Assembly: GCA_964486935.1 (NCBI GenBank)
Contig: CAZAPG010000063.1
Location: forward strand, 1 to 30,970
Reading direction: 5' to 3'
Source of the DNA: CAZAPG01 sp964486935
GTDB taxonomy: Bacteria; Chloroflexota; Anaerolineae; 4572-78; J111
Length of the DNA stretch: 30,970 nt
Below are positions 1 to 7,122 of this stretch, in pieces. A program made the position numbers and the translations under genes. Position 1 is the stretch's first letter; every line of letters starts with the position of its first letter. Under the pieces are notes generated by a model. The model searched no databases and was not told the DNA's origin. It saw only the letters and a program-made list of their open reading frames with translations.

Positions 1-957
1 CTTCAGGCCGACTGGGGCGATATCAGAGGTGGCATGTTCATGATTCTGGCCGAAAGGACGGCCCGGCTGGCCGAGAAATTCCCCCGTCACCAAATTTCCT
101 GGAAGCCCGATTTGCTGGTACCCATCGAAGACCCGAAACTTTGGGCCGGGTCGTTGCTGTTTATTAAAGACATCATCTCTCCATCTGGCAGCATTTTTGC
201 CTTTACCATAGAAGACAACCCGGCAAACAAAGAAGAAAACAAAGCCGCCCTGGATGAATTGTTGCTGCCGCTTAAAGAGCAAAATTTGCTGGTTAACTCG
301 GTGGTACTTGAGGATAGCAACTTTTTACACGGAGCCAATCTGGTGGTGCAAACCCTGCGAGGCGGCGCCTTTCGGCCCAACCTGCTCTTTTTAACCGTTG
401 GTTCCAATGGTTCAGACTCGTACCAAAAGCGGGCAACTACAACCCGCCAGCGCCGGCGCACAAAAATAAACCCCGATGAAGCCATAAATGAACTGGTTAA
501 ACTGACCCTTCAGCACGAGATGGGCGCTATTTTGCTGCGCCAGCATCCCCGGCAGGCCTTTGGTATGCAAAAAGATGTTAACCTGTGGCTGAGAGACAAA
601 ACCCCCAACTGGCACCTGGCCATTTTGGTGGCGCTGCATCTTCAGCTAAACTGGGAAGGCAAAATCAATCTGATTACTGCCGACCCGCAAGAATCCAGCC
701 GCCGCCGGCTCAGCAGCTTTTTAGAGCGCCTTAACGACCAGGCTCGATTACCCTCAACCACCGAGTTCCACATTTTTAACGGTACCACCTTTATTGAGGC
801 GCTGAGGCTCGCCCCTCGCGCCGATGTGAATATCTTTGGGCTATCGCTAATTGACGACCGTGATTTGCCCCTGAATTTTATCAGAGATGTATCCGAGCGG
901 GTTAAATCCTCTTGCGTATTTGTAATAGACTCAGGACGGGAGAGTGCATTAGTTTAA
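1..957 (+). CDS. SLC12-like cation/chloride cotransporter, C-terminal part (5' end outside window)
   Basis: The frame is open from base 1, so this is the last 318 residues of a longer gene. No membrane segment is present. The opening residues LQADWGDIRGG, followed by a KFPRHQISWKPDLLV-like stretch, match the junction in SLC12 (NKCC/KCC-type) carriers where the last transmembrane helix region passes into the cytoplasmic domain. The rest alternates beta strands and helices with RPNLLFLTVGSNGSD near residue 130, resembling the ligand-free Usp-like folds of SLC12 C-termini. By family knowledge the full protein would couple movement of Na+, K+ and Cl-. A mechanosensitive channel gene starts one base after the stop, suggesting co-transcription and a shared role in ion and volume balance. 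The ATG at 34 is internal, not the start. An amino-acid permease of the APC superfamily is the main alternative. Confidence 0.72.
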   Translation, partial: LQADWGDIRGGMFMILAERTARLAEKFPRHQISWKPDLLVPIEDPKLWAGSLLFIKDIISPSGSIFAFTIEDNPANKEENKAALDELLLPLKEQNLLVNSVVLEDSNFLHGANLVVQTLRGGAFRPNLLFLTVGSNGSDSYQKRATTTRQRRRTKINPDEAINELVKLTLQHEMGAILLRQHPRQAFGMQKDVNLWLRDKTPNWHLAILVALHLQLNWEGKINLITADPQESSRRRLSSFLERLNDQARLPSTTEFHIFNGTTFIEALRLAPRADVNIFGLSLIDDRDLPLNFIRDVSERVKSSCVFVIDSGRESALV

Positions 958-958
958 A

Positions 959-1762
959 GTGCTGCAACAATTAAGTAAATTCATAACATTGGACCCTTTA
1001 ATTGTAGAAAATCTGGTTAGATTGCTGCTGATTTTGGGCATTACCTGGCTGGTAGCTAAAATTAGCGGCTGGCTGGTGCTGAGACTTCTCAAATCGCGCA
1101 GTCTAAACGGGCGTCGCCTTGATGAACGACGCCTGCTCACCTTGCAATCATTGGTGGGCAGCGCCATTAAGGTAGCTATCTGGATTGTGAGTATTGTGAT
1201 TGTGCTTTTTTCGCTGGGAGTGTCGGGCGGCGCTATTTTAACCACCCTGGGGCTGTTTTCGGCTGCCTTTGGCCTGGGCGCGCGTCCCATCATCAGCGAT
1301 TATTTAACCGGCGTCATTTTGATTTTTGAAAACCAGTTTTCCGTGGGTGATAAAGTGGAAATGCTGGATGTGGTGGGCGTGGTTGAAGCGGTTGACATGC
1401 GCGTCACCCACATTCGCTCTAATTCGGGCGAGCTGTACATAATACCCAACGGCGATGTGCGGGTGGTCCGCAATCTGTCTCGCGGCCAGTTTTCCATAGC
1501 CACCATCAAAGTAACCGTAGCCACCGAAGATTTAACCAAGGCGCTGGCCGTGCTGGAACAGGCGGCCGATACCGCCCAGGAACAGTTGAACGACTTGATT
1601 GAGCGTCCCGAATTTTTAAGCGAAGAGGGAACAATTTCAACCAATGTGCAGTTGACTTTTACCGCCAAGGCTGCCTATGGCCGGGGCGCTCGCCTGCGCA
1701 CCCGCCTGATGGCCTTAGTTACCGACGCGCTCAAAGAAGCCGGAGTAAAAATTATCGGTTAA
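959..1762 (+). CDS. MscS-family small-conductance mechanosensitive channel
   Basis: 267 residues, starting with GTG one base after the upstream stop, which implies translational coupling. Hydrophobic segments lie at about residues 12-40 and 60-90, followed by the glycine/alanine-rich pore helix region (LGLFSAAFGLGARPIISDYL) and the MscS beta-domain signature with FENQFSVGDKVEM, GVVEAVDMRVTHIRS and the Y(I)IPNGDV element near residue 165. The C-terminal alpha/beta domain continues to the end with the usual length for a compact YkuT/YnaI-type channel. Such channels open under membrane tension and release solutes during hypo-osmotic shock. The pairing with an SLC12-like carrier fits an osmotic-adjustment operon. 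Family assignment is firm; gating properties cannot be read from sequence. Confidence 0.9.
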   Translation: MLQQLSKFITLDPLIVENLVRLLLILGITWLVAKISGWLVLRLLKSRSLNGRRLDERRLLTLQSLVGSAIKVAIWIVSIVIVLFSLGVSGGAILTTLGLFSAAFGLGARPIISDYLTGVILIFENQFSVGDKVEMLDVVGVVEAVDMRVTHIRSNSGELYIIPNGDVRVVRNLSRGQFSIATIKVTVATEDLTKALAVLEQAADTAQEQLNDLIERPEFLSEEGTISTNVQLTFTAKAAYGRGARLRTRLMALVTDALKEAGVKIIG

Positions 1763-1798
1763 TGCGCCGGCCCAAATTAGATTCACGAGGTTTTAAAA

Positions 1799-2479
1799 AT
1801 GCCCAACAATTTAGACGTCTACCTGCAACCTGCCCAATTCGTTAACTCGGATGCGCCGGAAATTATTGATTTTGCGCGCCAGGCCGTGGGGCAGGCCGGC
1901 TCTCAGATTGACCGGGCCGTTAAGCTGTACTACGCCGTGCGAGACTCAATCCGTTACACGCCTTATGTGATTGTGCTAGAGCCGGAGCGATTTAAAGCCA
2001 CCTGGCCGCTCAAGGAAAAAAAGGGCTTTTGCATTCACAAATCGGTGCTGCTGGCGGCGGTGGCCCGCGCCCAGGGTATCCCCAGCCGGCTGGGTTTTGC
2101 CGACGTGCGCAACCACCTGGCCACCGAGCGGCTCATCCAACTGATGCGCACCGACGAGTTTATTTATCACGGCTACACCGAATTATACCTGAACGGTAAA
2201 TGGGTTAAGGCGACCCCCGCCTTCAACCTGGCTTTGTGCCAAAAATTTGGGGTAAAACCCCTGGAGTTTGACGGGCTGCGCGATTCCATTTTTCATCCCT
2301 ACGATGTGGCCGGCCACCGCCATATGGAATATATCCGCGACCACGGCCAGTATGCCGACCTGCCCTACGAGCAAATGGTCAAAGCGTTTGAGGCCGGCTA
2401 CCCCCATCTGTTTGGCCCTGATGGGCCGGGCTGGCCCACCAGCGGCGATTTTGAACATGAGAAGCAGGTAACAGCCTGA
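1799..2479 (+). CDS. Transglutaminase-like (papain-fold) superfamily protein
   Basis: 226 residues, with GAGG about nine bases before the ATG. The core resembles bacterial transglutaminase-like domains: the Cys motif KKGFCIHKSVLLAAVARAQGIPSRL places the nucleophile at C78 on the helix that usually carries it, and FIYHGYTELYL places the histidine at H124. Where the classical family has the third residue in a W-x-x-x-D-P-T segment, this protein has KWVKATPAFN (residues 134-143), so the aspartate is not in its usual place; N143 or another residue may substitute. It may be a peptidase, an amidase, or non-catalytic. There is no signal peptide, so a cytoplasmic location is likely. It follows the channel gene by 36 bases and is probably the last gene of that operon. 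Confidence 0.82.
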   Translation: MPNNLDVYLQPAQFVNSDAPEIIDFARQAVGQAGSQIDRAVKLYYAVRDSIRYTPYVIVLEPERFKATWPLKEKKGFCIHKSVLLAAVARAQGIPSRLGFADVRNHLATERLIQLMRTDEFIYHGYTELYLNGKWVKATPAFNLALCQKFGVKPLEFDGLRDSIFHPYDVAGHRHMEYIRDHGQYADLPYEQMVKAFEAGYPHLFGPDGPGWPTSGDFEHEKQVTA

Positions 2480-2502
2480 CAGGGACAGGAGTCGCCCTTG
2501 AT

Positions 2503-2531
2503 TTCACAAACCCCCCGGCGCGTGTTATAAT
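2503..2531 (+). promoter_or_regulatory. Promoter for the membrane-protease operon
   Basis: TTCACA (2503-2508), a 17-base spacer and a perfect TATAAT (2526-2531) preceded by TG one base upstream (TGTTATAAT, extended -10). It lies between the transglutaminase-like gene and the M50 protease gene and would give a leader of about 150 bases before the ATG at 2689. Seen directly; activity is inferred. Confidence 0.6.
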
Positions 2532-2574
2532 GCCCGCCACTATCCTATAAAAATGCGCCGCAGGCCGGGGGGCT

Positions 2575-2655
2575 TGCCTGTGCCCGTCTTTTGGGTAGGG
2601 GTGTCCCCTCATTTTCACCCGTGTCGGGTACAGGCATCCTTGCGCCTGACACCCC
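2575..2655 (+). repeat. Interlocked inverted repeats in leader of the membrane-protease gene
   Basis: Two inverted repeats interlock. Arms 2575-2586 and 2625-2636 (TGCCTGTGCCCG and CGGGTACAGGCA) pair over 12 bases with one G-U. Arms 2598-2605 and 2648-2655 (GGGGTGTC and GACACCCC) pair perfectly, and the left arm of the second lies inside the loop of the first. A third small hairpin, ACCCG/CGGGT, lies at about 2617-2629. The RNA could form a pseudoknot or alternative folds. The block may instead be a decayed dispersed intergenic repeat element. No coding potential is supported here. Confidence 0.5.
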
Positions 2656-2688
2656 GGCGTCAGAGCGGCGCCCTGGAAACTGAAACCT

Positions 2689-3471
2689 ATGAGATCACAA
2701 TATTATTACGAACCCCCGCGTGGCGGCTCAAACTGGCTGGAAAACCTCAGGCCGCTGGCCCAACCGCCGCTGGCTTATCTTATTGCCCTGGCCGGCATTG
2801 GGCTGGGTATCTGGCTGTCAACCAGCGGCAATCCTCGCCTGGCTCAATACGGCCCGCGCCTGCTGATTTTGCTGATAGCCTTTCCCATTCACGAGCTGGC
2901 CCACGCCATTACCGCCGACCGGCTGGGCGATTCGACGCCCCGCTACTATGGCCGCATCACGCTCAACCCGCTGGCCCAGCTAAATTTTCTTGGCTCATTT
3001 TTAATGATTTTTGTGGGGCTGGGCTGGGCTTACGTGCCCATCAACCCCAGCCGATTGCAGCCCAATCCGCGCACCGGCCACATGATTGTGGCGGCAGCCG
3101 GCCCCATTTCAAACCTGATTCTGGCCTTTTTATGCGCCATTCTGTGGCACGCCTCGCTGCCGGCCCTGCGCACCTTTGATAGCCTGACCCTGGTCAACAG
3201 CGTATTTCTTATCCTGTTTCAATTTGCCTGGATTAACATTGCCCTGTTCTTTTTTAATTTAGTGCCCATTGCGCCGCTGGATGGTTTTTTTGTGCTCAAA
3301 GGGCTGCTCCCCTACGAGTTGGCCTACCAACTGGAAGGGCTGCAACGTTACGGCTTTTTAATCTTTTTGGGCGCGTTTTTTGTGCTGCCTTTTTTGGGCG
3401 TCCCCATTTTAAGCTGGCTTATTTTTGGGCCGGCCAGCGCCGTAACCAATCTGCTGTTTTTAAGGTTTTAA
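2689..3471 (+). CDS. Site-2-protease-type membrane zinc metalloprotease (peptidase M50)
   Basis: 260 residues with about six hydrophobic segments. The zinc motif HELAH is at residues 68-72 inside a membrane helix, and the third ligand motif N-L-V-P-I-A-P-L-D-G spans residues 190-199 with D198 as expected. Conserved AAAGPISNL at 136-143 matches the central M50 segment. This is the small M50B form (YwhC/FtsH-independent type) with no PDZ or CBS domain. Members cleave substrates inside the membrane, but the substrate here is unknown. The ATG has no clear Shine-Dalgarno sequence. The promoter at 2503-2531 and structured leader precede it, and the HD-domain gene follows after six bases. Confidence 0.9.
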   Translation: MRSQYYYEPPRGGSNWLENLRPLAQPPLAYLIALAGIGLGIWLSTSGNPRLAQYGPRLLILLIAFPIHELAHAITADRLGDSTPRYYGRITLNPLAQLNFLGSFLMIFVGLGWAYVPINPSRLQPNPRTGHMIVAAAGPISNLILAFLCAILWHASLPALRTFDSLTLVNSVFLILFQFAWINIALFFFNLVPIAPLDGFFVLKGLLPYELAYQLEGLQRYGFLIFLGAFFVLPFLGVPILSWLIFGPASAVTNLLFLRF

Positions 3472-3477
3472 CCGCCA

Positions 3478-4083
3478 ATGACTCCGTCAAAACCCATGCA
3501 CCCCGCGCTGTATCGAGTTTACCAGTTTTTTGCCGCGCTGCGCGCCGCTTTACCCGCCTGGGCCGGAGGCGCGCGTCGGGGCAGCCTGCCGGCCTATGAC
3601 GCCGCGCTGGTCAACGCTATTTTGGCGACGCCTGCCCAACGGCGGCTCTTTGCCCAAATGCCGCCCAACGACCAGCGCCACGCCCTGGCCGTGGCCCGCG
3701 CGCTCAAACAGGCCGGGTATAACCAGCCGGCCCTGCTGCAAGCGGCGCTGCTGCACGATGTGGCCAAAAGCCTGGGGCAGCCTATTATTCATCGGGTCTT
3801 GATAGTGCTGTTTGAGGCATTCTGGCCGGCAGCCCTGGCCCAACTATCCAGAGCGCCAACCAACGCGGCAGCTACCGCGCTTGATACAATTGGTTGGTGG
3901 CGGCGTCCCTTTGTTATCCATGCCCGCCATCCGGCCATTGGCGCGGCCTGGGCCAAAAAGGCCAATTGCGACCCGCTGGTGGTCAGTTTGATTGAAAAAC
4001 ATCAAAATAAACTGGCCGGCGTGTCGCCACAAGAGCTGCAACAATTGCTGGCAGCGTTGCAATGGGCCGATAATTTGAATTGA
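3478..4083 (+). CDS. HD-domain metal-dependent phosphohydrolase family protein
   Basis: 201 residues. The HD signature is present as H68 (DQRHALAV), H93-D94 (LLHDVAKS), H148/H151 (IHARHPAIGAAWAKK) and a late D198 (WADNL), which is the spacing of HD phosphohydrolases; the HP-x-x-G-A element is typical of small bacterial HD proteins that act on nucleotides or phosphorylated metabolites. The substrate cannot be predicted. It begins six bases after the membrane-protease stop and ends nine bases before the TyrA-fold gene, so the three are likely one transcript. An alternative ATG at 3496 would shorten it by six residues. Confidence 0.85.
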   Translation: MTPSKPMHPALYRVYQFFAALRAALPAWAGGARRGSLPAYDAALVNAILATPAQRRLFAQMPPNDQRHALAVARALKQAGYNQPALLQAALLHDVAKSLGQPIIHRVLIVLFEAFWPAALAQLSRAPTNAAATALDTIGWWRRPFVIHARHPAIGAAWAKKANCDPLVVSLIEKHQNKLAGVSPQELQQLLAALQWADNLN

Positions 4084-4092
4084 GGAAGCACT

Positions 4093-5088
4093 ATGAGCGA
4101 TTTTACCATTACCATAGTTGGAACCGGCGTCATTGGCGCTTCGCTGGGGCTGTCCCTTAAACAAAAAGGGGACTCGCTGCGGCTGATAGGGCACGATAAA
4201 GACCTGACCTACGCCAAAGAGGCCGCCAAAATGGGGGCGTTTGACAAATCTGAGTGGAACCTGATTAACGCTTGCGAATCCGCCGACCTGATTATCCTGG
4301 CGATTCCACTTAGCGGCATCCGCGCCACCCTGGAGGCGATTGCCCCCTACCTTAAGCAAAATGTGGTCATTACCGATACATGCAGCAGCAAGCGCCCGGT
4401 GCTGGATTGGGCCACAGAATTGCTGCCCGAACACGCCCACTTTGTGGGGGGCAATCCCATTGCGCATGCAACCGGCGCGGGTTATCAAAACGCCAGCGCC
4501 GACCTGTTCAAAGGGCGGCTTTATTGCCTCACTCCGGCGCCCTCGGCCAACGAAGAGGCGGTTCAATTGCTTTCTAATTTGATATCGCTGCTGGGGGCCG
4601 AGCCTTTCTTTCTGGATGCCGCCGAGCACGACGGCCTGATTACCGCCATAGAATATTTGCCCGCCGCGCTGGGCGTCGCCCTGATTAAAACGCTGTCGCA
4701 CCAAAAATCATGGCGAGAGCTGCGCAAGCTGGCCGGCGGCGTTTTTGAGCGGGCCTCGTTTGGGGCGGTGGGCGACCCGGACGCCATGAGCAGCGGCTGG
4801 CTGCAAAATAAAGAGACCCTCATCCACTGGCTTGACCAGTACATTGCCGAATTGAGCCAGCTTCGCGCCCTGGTTTCAGCCGGCGACGAGTCGCGCGAGA
4901 CTCTGGCCCAGCGCATAGATAAAGCCGTCGTCGAGCGCGTCAACTGGCTAAAAGATTATCAAACGGGCGACTTTCGAGACCCGGAACTGGCCTCGCCCAG
5001 GGTTGAAACGCCGGGCCTGCTCCAACAAATGGTTGGCTTTGGCCGGCTGCGCAAACGCTCGTCTGACTCCCCCAAAGATAAAAAATAA
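4093..5088 (+). CDS. TyrA-fold (prephenate/arogenate dehydrogenase family) protein with altered active site
   Basis: 331 residues, with GAGGAAG before the ATG. The N-terminal Rossmann domain is clear: VGTGVIGASLGLSL gives G-x-G-x-x-G at about residues 10-15 and an aspartate pair in GHDKD follows the second strand. The helical C-terminal domain fits the prephenate dehydrogenase family in length and layout, with no ACT domain. However, the family's catalytic motif G-G-H-P-(M/I)-A-G reads G-G-N-P-I-A-H (residues 119-125), so the catalytic histidine is N121. The later S-H-L-P-H motif reads I-E-Y-L-P-A. These positions bind and deprotonate prephenate in characterised enzymes, so tyrosine synthesis is doubtful. 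It may be a dehydrogenase for another substrate. Stop and next start are three bases apart. Confidence 0.85.
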   Translation: MSDFTITIVGTGVIGASLGLSLKQKGDSLRLIGHDKDLTYAKEAAKMGAFDKSEWNLINACESADLIILAIPLSGIRATLEAIAPYLKQNVVITDTCSSKRPVLDWATELLPEHAHFVGGNPIAHATGAGYQNASADLFKGRLYCLTPAPSANEEAVQLLSNLISLLGAEPFFLDAAEHDGLITAIEYLPAALGVALIKTLSHQKSWRELRKLAGGVFERASFGAVGDPDAMSSGWLQNKETLIHWLDQYIAELSQLRALVSAGDESRETLAQRIDKAVVERVNWLKDYQTGDFRDPELASPRVETPGLLQQMVGFGRLRKRSSDSPKDKK

Positions 5089-5091
5089 ACG

Positions 5092-5370
5092 ATGACCGCC
5101 GTGGTTTACATGGTAGAGTGCTCCGACGGCACCCTCTACACCGGCTGGACCACCAATCTTGAGCGTCGCCTGAAAGACCACAACGCCGGGCGGGGGTCAA
5201 AATATACCCGCACGCGCCGGCCGGTGCGCCTGGTTTACACCGAAACCCAACCCGACCGCCGGGCCGCTCTGCAACGCGAACTGCAAATAAAGCGCCTGAG
5301 CCGGGCCAAAAAGCTCGGGCTAATTTCGCAAGCCGGTTTAGGTAGCAGGTTGAAAGCCGCAGGTAAATAA
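5092..5370 (+). CDS. GIY-YIG nuclease superfamily protein (UPF0213/YhbQ type)
   Basis: 92 residues, the normal size of the stand-alone family. VYMVECSDGTLYTG carries the two GIY-YIG strands (V-Y-M and Y-T-G), then NLERRLKDHNAGRGSKYTR gives the catalytic arginine helix, and ALQRELQIKRLSRAKK carries the conserved glutamate and basic helix. Proteins of this type (E. coli YhbQ) act on or bind DNA, and their physiological role is poorly defined. The ATG follows the TyrA-fold gene by three bases without a Shine-Dalgarno sequence, so translation probably depends on coupling. It is the last gene of this transcript. Confidence 0.9.
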   Translation: MTAVVYMVECSDGTLYTGWTTNLERRLKDHNAGRGSKYTRTRRPVRLVYTETQPDRRAALQRELQIKRLSRAKKLGLISQAGLGSRLKAAGK

Positions 5371-5374
5371 TCTA

Positions 5375-5402
5375 CCACCTGCCACTTGCAACTTGCGACG
5401 TT
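5375..5402 (+). repeat. Heptamer tandem repeat, CMACYTG family
   Basis: CCACCTG, CCACTTG, CAACTTG and CGACGTT follow each other with a strict 7-base period just after the GIY-YIG gene. A related fragment (CAACTTG then CAGTTTT) lies at 16699-16712, in the gap upstream of the receiver gene. It resembles the short tandemly repeated repetitive sequences of cyanobacteria in period, not in sequence. Confidence 0.5.
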
Positions 5403-5523
5403 GCTCAATTCAAGGTATCGACAGTTTTTTCGTCAATGTTGTGGCGTAAGCGCCTAAATCTTCCGCATTTGTCTTTTGTCCAACGCCAGAGTAAAATGGC
5501 CCGGTTGCGAAGGAAAATTAAAT

Positions 5524-6795
5524 TTGTCTGAAACAAACGCCTCTAAAAAAAGCCTCAATGTTTTAACCCTTTCTCCCACCATGTTTTTTGCAGATTATGG
5601 CGCGCACGTACGCATTTTAGAAGAAGCGACTATTCTGCAAAAGTTGGGGCATCGCCTGACCATTTTGGCCTATCCCAACGGGCGCGATATTGAGGGCATT
5701 ACGGTGCGGCGCTGCTGGGGCGTGCCCTTTAACTACCGGGTAATTGTCGGCTCGTCGCGGCACAAAATTTATCTCGATGTGCTGCTGGGGCTGATGGCCC
5801 TGGGGTACGCGCTGCGGCGCAAGCCCGATATTATTCACGCTCACCTGCATGAGGGCGGGTTGATTGGCTGGGTGTTGAGCAAACTGACCGGCGCGCCGCT
5901 GGTGTTTGATTTTCAGGGCAGCCTGACGGCGGAAATGATTGACCACAACTTTTTGAAACCCAGCAGCCCCTTCTATAAAATTTTGCGCTGGCTGGAAACT
6001 CGCATTGACCACGCCGCCGATGTGATTTTAACCAGCTCCACCCACGCCGCCCGCCTGCTGGTAGAAAAGTATGGCGTCCCGGCGGCCAAAATTTACCCCA
6101 CCCCCGATTGCGTCAACGCCGACACATTCTGCGCGGAAAACTTCTCTGATGATGAAAAACGCCGGCTGAAAAAATCGCTGGGGCTGCCGCTCGATAAAAA
6201 AATCATCGTCTATCTGGGCGTGTTGACCCCCTACCAGGGCATTGACAAATTACTCGAGGCGCTCATTCAACTCAACCAGACTCGCAGCGATTTTCACCTG
6301 TTGTTGATGGGCTACCCCGATGTAAACCAGTATCAAGACAAAGTGGCAAAATCAGGCTTAACCCGGCAGGTAACTTTTACCGGAAAAATTTTGTATCAAG
6401 ACGCGCCGCGCTATCTGGCTCTGGGGGATATTGCCACCGCGCCCAAGCTGTCGTCTACCGAAGGCAGCGGCAAAATACTCAATTATATGGCTATGGCGCT
6501 ACCCACCGTGGCGTTTAACACCCCGGTCAGCCGGGAATTTTTAGGCGATGGGGGCATCTACGCCAGCGAGGTCAGCAGCCAGGCGTTGGCGGCGGCGCTC
6601 AACCGGGCGCTGGATTTATCATCCGCCGAGCGGGCCAGGCTGGGTTACTACCTGCGCCAGCGGGTTATGCGTCACTTTGCCTGGCAAGCCGCCGGCGAAC
6701 AAATTGACGCCATCTATCGCGCCCTGCTGGCCGGCGAGCCGCTGCCTACCATTCAACCCGCCACAACCCACAGCGGGCTATCTGGCAGCCCCTAA
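5524..6795 (+). CDS. Glycosyltransferase family 4 protein
   Basis: 423 residues from the TTG at 5524, chosen because AGGA (5511-5514) sits nine bases upstream; an in-frame TTG at 5476 has no such site. Two Rossmann-like halves are evident. The N-terminal acceptor half starts LNVLTLSPTMFFADYGAHVRI and contains DIIHAHLHEG. The C-terminal half has IVYLGVLTPYQGIDKLLEAL, a GYP strand and the nucleotide-sugar site TEGSGKILNYMAMALP, corresponding to the family's E-x7-E region. Retaining enzymes of this kind move a sugar from a nucleotide sugar to a lipid, glycan or protein acceptor at the cytoplasmic face. The acceptor is unknown. The gene stands alone between two gaps, so its pathway cannot be read from neighbours. 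Confidence 0.88.
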   Translation: MSETNASKKSLNVLTLSPTMFFADYGAHVRILEEATILQKLGHRLTILAYPNGRDIEGITVRRCWGVPFNYRVIVGSSRHKIYLDVLLGLMALGYALRRKPDIIHAHLHEGGLIGWVLSKLTGAPLVFDFQGSLTAEMIDHNFLKPSSPFYKILRWLETRIDHAADVILTSSTHAARLLVEKYGVPAAKIYPTPDCVNADTFCAENFSDDEKRRLKKSLGLPLDKKIIVYLGVLTPYQGIDKLLEALIQLNQTRSDFHLLLMGYPDVNQYQDKVAKSGLTRQVTFTGKILYQDAPRYLALGDIATAPKLSSTEGSGKILNYMAMALPTVAFNTPVSREFLGDGGIYASEVSSQALAAALNRALDLSSAERARLGYYLRQRVMRHFAWQAAGEQIDAIYRALLAGEPLPTIQPATTHSGLSGSP

Positions 6796-6960
6796 CCCAA
6801 TTAACCTACCTTAAAAATCGCCCACTCCTCCAATTTTGGCGCATCCTTTTGGAATGAAAGGCTGACTCTATGGGTAAGTTAGCAAATTTTGCATTTCACC
6901 ATTTCTAACCAAATTCCTATTAATTTCTAACAAGCTTTTCACCAACTTCATATTATCCTC

Positions 6961-6969
6961 TGCTATAAT
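6961..6969 (+). promoter_or_regulatory. Extended -10 promoter element upstream of the secreted protease
   Basis: TGCTATAAT at 6961-6969, a perfect TATAAT with a TGN extension and no good -35 at 17 bases. Transcription would start near 6976, leaving a leader of roughly 145 bases. That leader contains TGGGCAA and TTGCCCA, which can pair (about 6985-7021). Confidence 0.45.
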
Positions 6970-7122
6970 TGCGTATGCGGCGAGTGGGCAATTGGTCATC
7001 TTGTTTTGGCCGGGTTGCCCATGATAAAATGTATTAAGAAGCGCAACCAAAAATAATTGATGGGCCGCCCTATTGTGGGCATAAAGGTAGTTGAGTTGAA
7101 CAGGCTGCATTACAATAGCCGG

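Noticed and set aside
2553..3179. A 208-residue open frame on the plus strand
   Set aside because: It overlaps the M50 protease gene in another frame, is rich in Pro/Arg/Ala and shows no family motif; the protease frame has all catalytic residues.
3844..4704. A 286-residue open frame on the minus strand
   Set aside because: It is antisense to the HD-domain and TyrA-fold genes, with composition typical of a mirror of GC-rich coding sequence and no recognisable domain.
5371..5475. Possible CRISPR fragment because of regularly spaced short units
   Set aside because: Units are 7 bases and contiguous, with no spacers and no cas genes in the window.
6868..7110. An 80-residue minus-strand frame in the gap before the protease
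   Set aside because: It lies over the likely promoter and leader of the protease gene, and shows no motif or ribosome binding site.
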